Of a stretch of DNA of 43,577 nucleotides, positions 21,824 through 31,657 are shown piece by piece. This stretch comes from a virus. Below the pieces are notes generated by a model. The model was not told where the DNA came from. It saw only the letters and a program-made list of their open reading frames with translations, and searched no databases. The translations under genes were made by a program, and so were the position numbers. Each line of letters starts with the position of its first letter. Position 1 is the first letter of the stretch. The stretch spans positions 1-43,577 of IMG/VR virus record IMGVR_UViG_3300035670_000438; one strand, given 5' to 3'.

Positions 21824-24662
21824 ACTTCTCCGTCACCACCGCCGCCCTCTCGTGGACATTGGTGCCTTTCTTCGAGGCAAACCGTCCCATCTGATCCCGC
21901 TTCGGCAGACCAGCAACGGACGGGGGAGCCGTGAGCGCCTCCTCGTACTGTTTCAACATCTGTCCGACGAATTGCGGTTGCAGGCTCGGGTCAGTCGGCA
22001 TGTTGAGGAAACCGCCCAGTGCGACACGCAAGTCGTAAGGCATCTTCGGCCAGTCTTCGGGGCCGATGCTCATCATCACCGCCTGCCGCATCTGATCGTA
22101 GAGCGACGGGAAGCAAACGGTCAGGGTGTCGAGTTCTTCCTGTGTCACCATCCCGCCAAGAGCACGCTCCAACACGCCGACGGGATCGTTGACGGTATCG
22201 ACACGCCGAGTCCAGGCGGCCAATTCACCAGGGTCCGGCTCCCACGAGTCGTTCATCAACCCGGCCTTGGGCTTCGGTGCGGTGTCCAACAAGTAGCTCG
22301 TGATACGGTGCGCGAGAACTTGCGCCCCGATCATGAACTTGCTCGGTAGTTCGGGATGTCGTTCGGCACCCTTCCAGATGGCCTGTCCCACACGCTCGGG
22401 GTCAACGGAGAGAATGGCCAGCTCTCGCAACCGTGCCCGGTACAACCCCGCGGTGGAGCTTGGCTCCTCTACATCCTTGCGCGGGCGGCCTTCGGGTCGG
22501 GGAACGAAACGAGTGCCCAACACGGTCGAGGGGACCGCGATCTTCTCAATCGGCCGGAGCGAGAACCGCTCTTTGGTCAGTGAGCCCTTGATCGCCTTCG
22601 CTACGCGATTACCATTCAGAACCCGCCTGCGCTCGATTGCCCCAAGCAGCTTGATCATCTTCACCGGTTGGACAACGGCTTCGAGAACCTTCGTCCCCGC
22701 GTACATCGGCACCCAAGCCAAAGCCACGGGAGCGGAACCGAAAGCGACACCAACACCGAGCCCACCCCACCGCATCGTGTTGGTGGCCATTCGAGCGATG
22801 GATGGAATACCCGCAAGAGGAGAATGAGCACCGGCCAGTTTCTTCATCTGGTCGATGGCTTTGCCGCGGGTCACAGCCTCTTTGAACCAGACACCGAAAT
22901 CGTCAGCCGCACTCTCGGCAAGTTTCCGCGCTTTGATGATGTCCTGCCCCGGGTAATACTTCGAGGCGACCTCGGCCAAGTTCTTGTGCGAGTCGAACAG
23001 ACCCTTCAACTCGACCATCCGGTTGTTGGGGTTGGTGAATGCGTCGGGAGCTGCGGACTCCGTGAGCCCGAGGAACGACGATTCTCTCGCGTACCGTCGC
23101 GTACGACGCCCGCCGAAGGCGACGGTCTTTTCCGACACCTTGGGGACGAGCTTGCCGCGGTAGCCGAGGAACATCGTGGTGGCGTCGTTGATCTCCTTCT
23201 GGAACCGCGCTCCCTCACCGTACACGGCCGCATCTTCGAGATGGTCACGAAGAACGGTCAGGACGTCGGCCAGACCCTTGTGGTGCGCCGCGGCGCGGGC
23301 GTTGCCGTACGGCAGCTTCACCTTGCCGAGCCCGTCCCACAACACCCGTTTCAGCTTGTCACCGAAGATGAGGTAGTTCCCGCCCATGTCCTTCGGCCCG
23401 AGGGGGCCGGCAAACCTGTTCTCGGGATTCGTCAGACGGGACAGCTCCTCGCTGAGAGCTTTCAATTCCTTCTTCAAGGTGTTGGCGCCTTTGCCGCGCC
23501 CCAACTTGGTCAATTCCTTGGCCAACGCTTCCGCGTTCTGTGTGGCCTCGGTCATCAGATAGGCGAGGTTCTCCCCAGCCTTCACTGCATTCGCTTTCGG
23601 CACGATGCCGCGGATCGCTTCCACCTTCATCGGGCCGGTAATTGCATTCGCGACTGCCTCGTCAGCTTCGACGAATCGATTGTAGAGCCCCGCAGCCTGC
23701 CGGTCGAACGCGGCGAGTTCCTCTTTCGAGGCGGTCGCCAGTGCCGCCATCTTCTTGCCTTCGGCGCCCTCAAAGAACTTGAGCGCGTCCTCGGGCACGT
23801 CGGAGGTGGACTTCACCATCTTGGACCACTTGTCATAGGCCCAACTCTGCATCCTCTCGCCCGTGGCACGTTCCCACATCGACGCGATGCCGCCCTTCAA
23901 ACCTGCCACACCCAGACCCGGAAGAGACAGGCCCGCAGCGATCCCGCCGCCGAGTAGACCACCGAACCCGACGCTTCCGACGAAGTGTTCGGTGTAGTCA
24001 TTCGTGCGCCCGAGCGCGATGTCGGTCAGCGCAGCCTGGCCGCCGATGATACCGCCCTCGATCGTGTTCTGGACCACGCGCTCGGTTGTCTTGGCCAGGG
24101 CTTTGCGGGCGAGCTCCCCCGTTCCTTTTTTCACCAAGGCTTGCGAGATGGCCTCGCCGGCAGTCCTGCCGAGCTTGGCCCCCGCGCCCAAACCTTCCAA
24201 TGGGAGGAACGAGGCGAGCGCCTCGCCGCCGAGGGTGAGCTTCGGGAACTGCTCCCGGACGGTCTGTGTCCGCTGTCGTTCGTAGGCAAGCTCGGGCTCC
24301 CCACCCATTGCATACGCGATGTTCTCACGCAACGAGGAGGCAGCGCCGAGCGTAGCGACATCCGTGAATCCGAGAATGGGAGCGGTGAACGCTTCGAGGT
24401 TCCCCATCGACTCGGTAACAGCCTGTTCCTGGGCTCGTCGCGTTTTCAAACGGGCTGCTTCGAAATCGTAGACAGCCTGGCCTTGGCTGATGGCCTTCGC
24501 CGCTTTCTCGGCCGGGACCATGAAGTACCGGCCATCACGCGTGCGGACCGGAACCGTGTCACCCTTGGTGAAGCTGATCTCACCAGACAACAGGTGTCGG
24601 TTCACGTCCTCCTCGGGAACGTGGACGTACTTCCTGTCAGCGGTGCGCAGAAAGACAGGCAT
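21816..24662 (-). CDS. Large internal virion (ejection) protein, 948 aa
   Basis: The start ATG at 24662 lies three bases after the preceding stop. The protein is long, Ala/Leu/Lys-rich and mainly helical, with Gly-rich hydrophobic segments (about residues 195-265) that could enter a membrane during DNA ejection. The N-terminal 60 residues form a small beta-like domain (KYVHVPEEDVNRHLLSG). No lysozyme or transglycosylase motif is recognised. Position and size fit the DNA-ejection proteins of short-tailed phages, and it would travel inside the capsid. Confidence 0.6.
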   Translation of the reverse strand: MPVFLRTADRKYVHVPEEDVNRHLLSGEISFTKGDTVPVRTRDGRYFMVPAEKAAKAISQGQAVYDFEAARLKTRRAQEQAVTESMGNLEAFTAPILGFTDVATLGAASSLRENIAYAMGGEPELAYERQRTQTVREQFPKLTLGGEALASFLPLEGLGAGAKLGRTAGEAISQALVKKGTGELARKALAKTTERVVQNTIEGGIIGGQAALTDIALGRTNDYTEHFVGSVGFGGLLGGGIAAGLSLPGLGVAGLKGGIASMWERATGERMQSWAYDKWSKMVKSTSDVPEDALKFFEGAEGKKMAALATASKEELAAFDRQAAGLYNRFVEADEAVANAITGPMKVEAIRGIVPKANAVKAGENLAYLMTEATQNAEALAKELTKLGRGKGANTLKKELKALSEELSRLTNPENRFAGPLGPKDMGGNYLIFGDKLKRVLWDGLGKVKLPYGNARAAAHHKGLADVLTVLRDHLEDAAVYGEGARFQKEINDATTMFLGYRGKLVPKVSEKTVAFGGRRTRRYARESSFLGLTESAAPDAFTNPNNRMVELKGLFDSHKNLAEVASKYYPGQDIIKARKLAESAADDFGVWFKEAVTRGKAIDQMKKLAGAHSPLAGIPSIARMATNTMRWGGLGVGVAFGSAPVALAWVPMYAGTKVLEAVVQPVKMIKLLGAIERRRVLNGNRVAKAIKGSLTKERFSLRPIEKIAVPSTVLGTRFVPRPEGRPRKDVEEPSSTAGLYRARLRELAILSVDPERVGQAIWKGAERHPELPSKFMIGAQVLAHRITSYLLDTAPKPKAGLMNDSWEPDPGELAAWTRRVDTVNDPVGVLERALGGMVTQEELDTLTVCFPSLYDQMRQAVMMSIGPEDWPKMPYDLRVALGGFLNMPTDPSLQPQFVGQMLKQYEEALTAPPSVAGLPKRDQMGRFASKKGTNVHERAAVVTEKYG

Positions 24663-24665
24663 CGA

Positions 24666-26138
24666 TCACTTCACCTCTTGTCCGAAACCTTCACTGCTGA
24701 ATTGCTCTGTGGCCCCACCGACCGGATACCCGCCCCATTCCAAACCCTTCTCGATATCCGACGCCCGGCCGGTCAGTTCGCTGTAGAGCGCACGGATCTT
24801 CGAGAATGCTGTGGCGTCGGTGTCGCCGGCATTCGGGATGAGTGCGGTGATACGCTCGACCTGGGCCTCTGGCATCTGCACACCAGACAACAGGTTGGTG
24901 ACGAACAGACCCACGTTCCCGCGGTAGCGACGCCACTCGGCCGCTTTGCTCTCGATACCGAGTTCCGATGAGAACTGTGTGAACGGAGCGTAGAAGTCGG
25001 TAGCGAACTTCTCGTAGTTCGCTTTCAACTCCTCGGCGGTGCGGCGCATCGAAGCGGCCTTCGACACTTCTTTGACTGCCTCGATCGGCATACGTTCGGT
25101 GCCGGTGCCGGACATCGCGGACATGGCTAGTCGTTGGCTGCCCTCCAACGCCCCGCCGATGAGCCCTTGCGCCTGCATCAACACGGACGCCTTGTTGGTC
25201 ACGGCCCGCTCGACTGCCTCGGCTTGCTTTTGGTACAGCTCCCCGACCGCAATCTTCGCCTGTTGTTGGATGATCTCGTCGTCCGACAACGCCGCGTTGA
25301 TCTCCAACTGTTGCGCGATGACATCCATCGCAACCACGCGACGGGCTTCCATCAGATCGATGCCGCGTGTTCGCACGTCCTGTTGCCCTTGGAACGCGAA
25401 CCGGTCGACATCTATCAAGGCGCGAGACGATTCAATGTTCTGTTGCTGTTGTTGGATGTCCCGCTCGATCAGCGTGTTGAGGATGTCGATGCCCCGGCGA
25501 TTGGAGCCCGAGATGCCCGCGCCGATGTCGTGAAGGATCATGCCGATGGTGATCGCCACCTTCTGCCCGATTTCACGGCTGGCCCAAAAGCGGTTGGGGT
25601 CGACCTGTTTGCGTGCCGCCTCGCGCATACGCTCCGTCAACGCGGAGAACTCCGTCGCGGCTCGGCTGTTTGCCTCTTCCCGGGCTTGGATGATCTTCTG
25701 CTTCCAAGCCATGTCCTCTTCGAGCTTCTGTTGCTTCAACTGCGCCGCGTTGGTAGCCACCGTGGACTGGACGTTGGCAATCGCGGCCACGGCATCGGCC
25801 GCTTCCCCGGTGGCCATTCCCCGCTGCGCAACCGCCTTGGTCAACGCCCCGGACAGGCCCGCGGCCGTCTTGTCGACCGCGGCGATGAAATTGTCCAAGT
25901 CCCTGGTGCCGGATTGCGCGATTTGCAGTCGCGCCGATTGGCGGGCGTTCTCCACACCCGCATCGACACCCGAGACAGGCTTGGGCACCGCGGAGACGGG
26001 CTCGGGGGCCGCCATCGGAACGTCCGCTACGGGTAGGGCACTGGCCGGGGACGGGGATGGGGATGCACCGGGCGGGGTGCCAGCTTCCCAATCCGCCGCC
26101 CCCGGGACAGCGGCCAGCAATGACATCAGGGAGGACAT
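24666..26138 (-). CDS. Internal virion protein, helical, 490 aa
   Basis: ATG 26138 overlaps the previous stop (TAATG). A Pro/Ser/Ala-rich flexible N-terminus (about 15-55) leads into long amphipathic helices rich in Gln and Ala (RDIQQQQQNIESS, EEDMAWKQKIIQAREEAN). There is no signal or membrane helix. With the 192-aa and 948-aa neighbours it makes a three-gene ejection-protein set, a common layout in short-tailed phages. Assignment is by order and composition. Confidence 0.6.
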   Translation of the reverse strand: MSSLMSLLAAVPGAADWEAGTPPGASPSPSPASALPVADVPMAAPEPVSAVPKPVSGVDAGVENARQSARLQIAQSGTRDLDNFIAAVDKTAAGLSGALTKAVAQRGMATGEAADAVAAIANVQSTVATNAAQLKQQKLEEDMAWKQKIIQAREEANSRAATEFSALTERMREAARKQVDPNRFWASREIGQKVAITIGMILHDIGAGISGSNRRGIDILNTLIERDIQQQQQNIESSRALIDVDRFAFQGQQDVRTRGIDLMEARRVVAMDVIAQQLEINAALSDDEIIQQQAKIAVGELYQKQAEAVERAVTNKASVLMQAQGLIGGALEGSQRLAMSAMSGTGTERMPIEAVKEVSKAASMRRTAEELKANYEKFATDFYAPFTQFSSELGIESKAAEWRRYRGNVGLFVTNLLSGVQMPEAQVERITALIPNAGDTDATAFSKIRALYSELTGRASDIEKGLEWGGYPVGGATEQFSSEGFGQEVK

Positions 26139-26716
26139 TACGTACCGCCCCCTTGCACGAGCCCGCCACCCACGCCTTGCATGAGCCCGCCGACCGCCCC
26201 AGGGAGCAGGTTCGCCGCCATGTTCTCGTACCATGGGCTCTTGCCGGCCTTCGTCTGCTTGATCCCCGCCTGGCCCTGCATGATGAGCTGGTACGGAGTG
26301 AGCTGTCCCTCTTGGAACGTTTGGCTCATCTGGCCGCCCATCTGGCCGGTGAGCATCTGAAGCAACTGGATGGCCTGTTGTTGCTCCTGCGCCCGGAGCG
26401 CCGCGGCTTGCGCTGCACCCTGGCCTGCAATCTCAGCACCCGTCGAAGCGCCCACACGGGCAGCCATCACCGGGTTGATGCCGCGGGTCGAAGCGGCTTG
26501 TGCCATCGCTGCCTTCTGCGCTTGGTCGAGGCTCTGCCGGAACATCGACTCGGCCGCGGACGGCCCCGAGGTGCCGGCCGCCATCCCCGACAACTGGTTC
26601 ATCAACCCGAGCTGCGATTGCCAGTAGTCGGTGTTCTGGAGGGCGTTTTGGCCCCATCCCCCGAGCATGTCCTCGGCGCGGCGGTGGGTCTTGAACATGG
26701 AAGAAACGTCAGCCAT
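26138..26716 (-). CDS. Small internal virion protein, Gln/Gly/Ala-rich, 192 aa
   Basis: ATG 26716. The N-terminal half is helical and Met/Gln/Ala-rich (AAALRAQEQQQAIQLLQML). The C-terminus is glycine-rich and mildly hydrophobic (LLPGAVGGLMQGVGGGLVQGGG). These features resemble the smallest of the ejection proteins. Its stop overlaps the next start. No enzymatic motif. Confidence 0.6.
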   Translation of the reverse strand: MADVSSMFKTHRRAEDMLGGWGQNALQNTDYWQSQLGLMNQLSGMAAGTSGPSAAESMFRQSLDQAQKAAMAQAASTRGINPVMAARVGASTGAEIAGQGAAQAAALRAQEQQQAIQLLQMLTGQMGGQMSQTFQEGQLTPYQLIMQGQAGIKQTKAGKSPWYENMAANLLPGAVGGLMQGVGGGLVQGGGT

Positions 26717-26723
26717 GGCAACC

Positions 26724-29700
26724 TCAACTCGTGATCTTGGCCGCCGGCACCTTGACGATGCGGTCTGCCATCATACCAATTTCGAGAGTCATCCCCGACA
26801 CTGTGATGCCCTCATTCGTTCCTGAAAGGGATCCGTCGTAGACCTCGAAGCTCACGGCCTGACAACGCTGACGATCCAATGGTACTACAAGCTCGCCCGG
26901 CTCGGAAGTCCAAGGCGTGCCGATTGCCAAGGTGTGTGTCTCGGCCGCCGTGTCGCTGTAGTCGAAGTACACCTTCACAGTTATCGTCGCAGCCGACTTC
27001 TTGGTGCCAAGGAGCGCCATCTTGCGGACCCGGAACTCGCCGAGGTAGTTCTCCGGCCGGATCCAACCGGTACGAAACTTCATCACATCGGTCGACTTGA
27101 ATGTGTTGGTCAGTTCCTTGTAGACCTTGCCGTCACTACCGGCAATGTAGACCGCATTGTCGATCTCGACCATCCCGACCGCGGTGTAGCTGAGAGGGAA
27201 CGTGCTCCACCGTTTCAACAGATAGTCGAAAACGAAAACCTTGGAAGCGGTCAGGAACCAAGCCTGATACCGAACCGGCAAGTTCAAGATGTCGAGGCAG
27301 GTCAAACCGCTCACCGCAGTTTCAATCGGCAAGCCAATCGGTTCTACTTGAAGCTGTCGGTTGAGCATCATCGGACCACGATTGGTCCAGAACAAGAGCC
27401 CACTGTCGGACTTCACCGGCACCGCTTTCGTGTAGTCAGTGATACCCGGCACGTCGACCGCGATCTCTTGGAAGTCAGTGAAGTTGCCAAATCCAAGGTC
27501 ATTCGGCCCTGGCCCACCAAAGACAGCGATGCCTTTCTTGTGGAAGGCGAACACGTTGCCGTCCATCTCAGCAACGTAGAACGGTTCGCTGTCCGCGCCC
27601 GGTCGCACCTTCACGAACTCGTCACAGAATTGCGCGGCGGATTCGCCGTCGACCAATTCCTTGGTGAAGTGAACGTGCCCGTCATTGCAAGCAGCAAACA
27701 GACGGTTGCCGCGTTCGATCACGTTCCACGCTGCGGGGGGAGCGAAGTGCGGCAAGATCCCACCGGTCGTGTAGAGCAAAGGCTCGTCGCCTGTTGGCGG
27801 GTCGGTAATCACAACTTGAGGGTACGCTCCAGCCACTATGACAGTGCTACCGACCTCGTGCAGAACACTCCCGTTCAGTGCGGAGCAGTACACCACCAGG
27901 GTAATTTCGCCGTCGGGACGGAAACAAGACCACGGAATCGGACGGACCTCGTATCCGAGCCGTGCCACGCCTCCACCGGCCGCGACCGTGACCGTTGTAA
28001 CCAATGCCGGGGACGATTTGTAGAGCCGCCCGTTCGAGCTTCGCCACGCAAACAAGGATGTGATTTGGTACTGCCCGTCTGCAAACGTACCGCTCCCAGC
28101 AAGCTGCGTGATACTGGGCGTGTCAGGCCCCAAATGCAATCCCGCCTCGCCGTGTTGGCGCCCGTCAAACTCTTGCAAGTAACCGCCACAGACGAACAAC
28201 GCTGATCCGAATTCCACGCACCGCGGGCGGGCTGAAAAGTCGAACGTGATCTGGGCTACCACCGGCGTGCTGAAATCGTCCCCCACATCGCGCACTCCAC
28301 CAGCGGCGAACAATCCTGCCTGGTGCAGCATCAGTTTGTTGGCCTCGACCGACAGAAGATTCGCCCGAACAGGAACGTCGCTCTCGAAGTCGTAGGTCTG
28401 CGATTCCAGAAATCTTGCCAAAATGGAAAGTGAAGCGTTTGCAAACGACAAGCTGTTAGTGCACTTGAACGCCATGAGAAACGATGTTGGCGTCCACACA
28501 TCGGACGGTGTGTACGTGGAGCCTTTCGTGTACTGCCCAACAAACAGGATATTGCTTCCCCGGACCACGAACCGGGACGTGATCAACGGGCCTTGGAAAC
28601 TCGAACTCGTCGAGGTCGAAACAATGGTCCCCGCATTCGTAACGATGGCCATTGCGTTGCCGAATCGGACATTCGCAAACGTGCTCGCACTACTGTACGC
28701 GACCAACACACTGTTCGCGACACCGGGGATCTCCACAGCCGAAATTCCGTAGATACCGGACCCGGATGCCGCGGCGATTATCTCCTTCGCTGCGAACACC
28801 GTCCCGGACAGGTTGCCGTCGTAGGCAACACCCCACCCACGGTTCGTTGCGATCGTCTTTACCCAGAAACCGAACACTTCATTCGCCGCGGTGCAAGTCA
28901 CACAAGGCGTGTACGCGGCACCGGAATCCACATTGACATCAACCGATACAGCCCCCGCAGCCGTGATCTTGGCAATGTGGAACTCGTCGGATGCGTTGAT
29001 GTACCCGACGAACGCATACGCACCCGTGGTAGCTTTCACAGCATCGATCAACGCACGCTCTTGGCCTGCAACTTTCAAAGTGGCAAGGATCGTGGTCGTG
29101 CCGAGGTCACTCTCGGGCATCGTCACGTCGACATTGTACCCTTCGATCGTGCCCGCATTCCCGTACAACACCCAAATGTTGTCAGTCCCTACCTGGACGC
29201 AACGCACACCAGCAAACAGAGTTGCAATCGTAATGACCTTCTGCCGAACAAGGGTCATCGACGGGTAGTTGAAAATCGACACTACCAACTGCGCTTCGGT
29301 AGCTACCGCAGGGCTCTGTGCGAACGATGCGACGACCACGATGTCCTGCAAGAAACACGAATCAACGTGCGCCCCGGTGGAGGTACTGCTAGCGAATAGC
29401 GGCGGAACGAGAGCCTTCTCGCTTTTCACCCCCACTGGAACCTGCGGCCCGTGTTCCGTCCACAAAGTTCCAGTACCGGTGGCCAACAAGCGGGAACCGT
29501 CTAACAGCACCGGCTTGTTCCTGAACTTCGTGATGGAGTTCGCTGCCGCCAGTGCAGTAACGTCCGGCAGCGGTCCGTATCGATACGCCTGTGCCAGAAC
29601 GGCACTGATCACATCCGTCAAGTTCCATTGCGTGTGCAAGTCGGCACGCTTGTTCAACGCGCCCGGACGAGCCCACACCGCATTTTCGAGAGAAAGAAGT

Positions 29701-29786
29701 TTCCCGTCTAGGACGCTTTTGGGATCGGACTTCGCGTCCAATCCTTCGAGCATGACCTGGCGGGTCTGCCAGATGACACGAGACAT
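26724..29786 (-). CDS. Large beta-rich tail hub/nozzle protein, 1020 aa
   Basis: ATG 29786 overlaps the adaptor-gene stop (ATGA), and reading further upstream gives out-of-frame sequence. The protein starts MSRVIWQTRQVMLEGLDAKS and consists mostly of beta strands with blade-like repeats (GNRLFAACNDGHVHFTKE, GNVFAFHKKGIAVFGG, DNAVYIAGSDGKVYKEL). This is reminiscent of the propeller-containing nozzle or stabilisation proteins (T7 gp12, P22 gp10) that follow the adaptor in short-tailed phages. Its position directly after the adaptor supports this. Exact homology cannot be shown here. Confidence 0.65.
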   Translation of the reverse strand: MSRVIWQTRQVMLEGLDAKSDPKSVLDGKLLSLENAVWARPGALNKRADLHTQWNLTDVISAVLAQAYRYGPLPDVTALAAANSITKFRNKPVLLDGSRLLATGTGTLWTEHGPQVPVGVKSEKALVPPLFASSTSTGAHVDSCFLQDIVVVASFAQSPAVATEAQLVVSIFNYPSMTLVRQKVITIATLFAGVRCVQVGTDNIWVLYGNAGTIEGYNVDVTMPESDLGTTTILATLKVAGQERALIDAVKATTGAYAFVGYINASDEFHIAKITAAGAVSVDVNVDSGAAYTPCVTCTAANEVFGFWVKTIATNRGWGVAYDGNLSGTVFAAKEIIAAASGSGIYGISAVEIPGVANSVLVAYSSASTFANVRFGNAMAIVTNAGTIVSTSTSSSFQGPLITSRFVVRGSNILFVGQYTKGSTYTPSDVWTPTSFLMAFKCTNSLSFANASLSILARFLESQTYDFESDVPVRANLLSVEANKLMLHQAGLFAAGGVRDVGDDFSTPVVAQITFDFSARPRCVEFGSALFVCGGYLQEFDGRQHGEAGLHLGPDTPSITQLAGSGTFADGQYQITSLFAWRSSNGRLYKSSPALVTTVTVAAGGGVARLGYEVRPIPWSCFRPDGEITLVVYCSALNGSVLHEVGSTVIVAGAYPQVVITDPPTGDEPLLYTTGGILPHFAPPAAWNVIERGNRLFAACNDGHVHFTKELVDGESAAQFCDEFVKVRPGADSEPFYVAEMDGNVFAFHKKGIAVFGGPGPNDLGFGNFTDFQEIAVDVPGITDYTKAVPVKSDSGLLFWTNRGPMMLNRQLQVEPIGLPIETAVSGLTCLDILNLPVRYQAWFLTASKVFVFDYLLKRWSTFPLSYTAVGMVEIDNAVYIAGSDGKVYKELTNTFKSTDVMKFRTGWIRPENYLGEFRVRKMALLGTKKSAATITVKVYFDYSDTAAETHTLAIGTPWTSEPGELVVPLDRQRCQAVSFEVYDGSLSGTNEGITVSGMTLEIGMMADRIVKVPAAKITS

Positions 29787-30502
29787 CAGAGCACCCGGCG
29801 ACGGCGCACCATCTGGACGGAGCGCGGTCGGTTCATGTCCCTGTTCGACACCTCTTCGATGATCTCCTGCTTCTTGGCCATCTTGAGGTTGAAAAAGTGC
29901 GCCGCCAGCTCGGTGTCGCCCTGAGCACTCCACAGGCGTGAGGTCACGCCGTCGATGATGACCGACTCCCAACCCGGCGTGACGACATCGGGCATCGACG
30001 AGATTTGGCCCGTCCCAGGCGCACTTTCGACAAGGGTGGTCGGATTGGGGATGTACCACAAACGGACCGTCCCCACGGCGGTTGGTGTCGGCACGAACAT
30101 GATCGTACTGCCAACAAGAATGTACCCTGTAGGTACACCAACCATCAGCTCGTAGACGAGCAACGGGTCGGAATGTCTCCCTTCCCATTCAATCGGACCG
30201 AGAGGAGTGTACTCATTCGTTCCGGTGAGAAGGTCGACACCGCACAGTTTGCGGATCGCAGGAGAGGTCGACGGGAGGCTGTACTCTCGCGTCCCGCTGA
30301 CCAGCGTGATGTCAGTCGCCCCGCTGGTGTGGGTCGTGAACAACCGCTCGTTCTTCTTGACGAGCAGGTTGTACAGCTCGCTCCACTCGATTTGCATCAA
30401 CTTGAGGATCTGGGCATCCGTACGAAAGCCCGTCGAAGCACCTCCAGATGAGTCCGCCTGGCTACGAATCGTCGCGATGATGTTCGTAACTGACTCGCCC
30501 AT
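29786..30502 (-). CDS. Head-tail adaptor protein, 238 aa
   Basis: ATG 30502. An N-terminal helical part (MGESVTNIIATIRSQADSSGG, then AQILKLMQIEWSELYNLL) is followed by a beta region with REYSLPSTSPAIRKLCGVDLL and IMFVPTPTAVGTVRLWYIPNP. A C-terminal helix and a basic end (MVRRRRVL) complete it. This layout is typical of adaptor / tail-tubular-A-like proteins. It would form the dodecameric ring below the portal and join the nozzle protein encoded next. Confidence 0.75.
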   Translation of the reverse strand: MGESVTNIIATIRSQADSSGGASTGFRTDAQILKLMQIEWSELYNLLVKKNERLFTTHTSGATDITLVSGTREYSLPSTSPAIRKLCGVDLLTGTNEYTPLGPIEWEGRHSDPLLVYELMVGVPTGYILVGSTIMFVPTPTAVGTVRLWYIPNPTTLVESAPGTGQISSMPDVVTPGWESVIIDGVTSRLWSAQGDTELAAHFFNLKMAKKQEIIEEVSNRDMNRPRSVQMVRRRRVL

Positions 30503-30526
30503 CTGGAGGCCCTCCGAACTCTAGCG

Positions 30527-30733
30527 TTACTCCTCGCCGGATTGATTCTTCCCGGCGAGGGCAACGGCATCTGCCAGCAACGAGGACGCCTGATCCACGT
30601 CCTCGCCTTTCAACGCCTCCATGAGACTCTTGACCGCTTCCTTGTACGCGGTCCTCTCGGGAGGCTCCTCGCCCACACGTTTCGCGTTTGCGCGTTCGAG
30701 GATGGCTTTGGCTATGCTTTCAGTCGAGGGCAT
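30527..30733 (-). CDS. Small helical late protein, 68 aa
   Basis: The ATG at 30733 follows AAGGAGGCGTC, a strong ribosome site. The peptide is acidic and helical (SIAKAILERANAKRVGEE, VKSLMEALKGEDVDQASSLLADAVALAG). It lies between the capsid-associated gene and the adaptor, where small head-completion or chaperone genes occur. No family is recognised. Confidence 0.65.
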   Translation of the reverse strand: MPSTESIAKAILERANAKRVGEEPPERTAYKEAVKSLMEALKGEDVDQASSLLADAVALAGKNQSGEE

Positions 30734-30742
30734 GACGCCTCC

Positions 30743-31576
30743 TTACACCCGCTTGTAGATCGAGTAGAACACCTGGACATTCAGCTCACGATCACCGGCC
30801 GCGTTCTTCGGCGAGGCGGACGAGGTGAGCACGATGTCCTGATCGGCTTCGAGCGCCACATCGGTGGCGATCGGCTTCAGGGTGCTCATCTTGTTGTCGG
30901 CCCCGCCGTTGAAGAAGTTGGCCAGGGTCAAGCTGACCGAAGCGCCGCCGCCCGCCGTCTGGTACTTGGCGATGGTGTTCTGGTTCTGGTCGTAGTTGTC
31001 CGCCCCACCGTCGATCTGGAGGATCGCACCGTGGAAGATCAGGGTATCGGTGGCGACCAACTCCCCAGCCGTGACCATCGCGCTGTGGTCGAGCACGACA
31101 AGCGGGGTCGTGTTCGACGCGATGATCTCGGCCGCCGAGAAGTGGGCGATCTTCGACAAGAGCTGGCCCGGCGAGGTGCCGAGGCCGACCTTGAGCACGC
31201 CGTTCGCGGTGAGCACTTGCCAGCCGGCGCCCTCTTCGTAGGCGAGGGTTTCGGTCGGCTGGAGCGTGGCCTTGATCATGGTGCATTTGGTCGTACCGTC
31301 CAAGATCTGGATGGTGACGGTCGCCGCCGAGGTGTCCGGGTTGTAGACCTGGATGTTCTTGATGTCCCGGACGATGCCGCCGCCCCACTGTTGGGTCGGC
31401 GCCGGCACCATCTCGGTGTCGGTGGTGCCCGCGGTCACGCCCCGGGCCATCGTCGGGTGTTCGGCCTTGCCGTCCTTCGACCGGTTGACGTACTCGACGC
31501 TCCATTGGAGTTCATTCGCGGCCACCGCGCCCGCGAGATCGATCTGGAGCGACTGATTCTTGGTTGCGAGCAACAT
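30743..31576 (-). CDS. Structural protein following the capsid gene, 277 aa
   Basis: ATG 31576 has CAGGAGAACG upstream. The sequence is Thr/Ala/Gly-rich with regular beta strands (LQIDLAGAVAANELQWSVEYVN, IQVYNPDTSAATVTIQILDG, ELNVQVFYSIYKRV). It lies directly after the major capsid gene and behind a stem-loop. It could be a head decoration/cement protein or a virion surface protein. There is no direct motif. Confidence 0.55.
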   Translation of the reverse strand: MLLATKNQSLQIDLAGAVAANELQWSVEYVNRSKDGKAEHPTMARGVTAGTTDTEMVPAPTQQWGGGIVRDIKNIQVYNPDTSAATVTIQILDGTTKCTMIKATLQPTETLAYEEGAGWQVLTANGVLKVGLGTSPGQLLSKIAHFSAAEIIASNTTPLVVLDHSAMVTAGELVATDTLIFHGAILQIDGGADNYDQNQNTIAKYQTAGGGASVSLTLANFFNGGADNKMSTLKPIATDVALEADQDIVLTSSASPKNAAGDRELNVQVFYSIYKRV

Positions 31577-31613
31577 TGACGTTCTCCTGAAAAGGTTTCT
31601 TGAAAGGGTTTGA

Positions 31614-31651
31614 AGAGAGGGGGAGAGGATTGCCTACCTCTCCCCCACTCT
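31614..31651 (-). terminator. Strong stem-loop after the capsid gene
   Basis: GGGGGAGAGG (31619-31628) pairs perfectly with CCTCTCCCCC (31637-31646) across an eight-base loop. Four more pairs form outside one mismatch, reaching 31614 and 31651. It sits seven bases beyond the end of the capsid gene. No long U-run follows in the leftward direction, so it may reduce read-through or protect the abundant capsid mRNA. Confidence 0.6.
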
Positions 31652-31657
31652 CGTTTC

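Noticed and set aside
22668-23957. 429-codon plus-strand frame inside the internal virion protein gene
   Set aside because: Antisense shadow in GC-rich DNA; the minus-strand gene has coherent protein features and coupling with its neighbours.
30542-31579. 345-codon plus-strand frame opposite the post-capsid structural gene
   Set aside because: Composition is that of a reverse shadow, and it lacks any recognisable domain.
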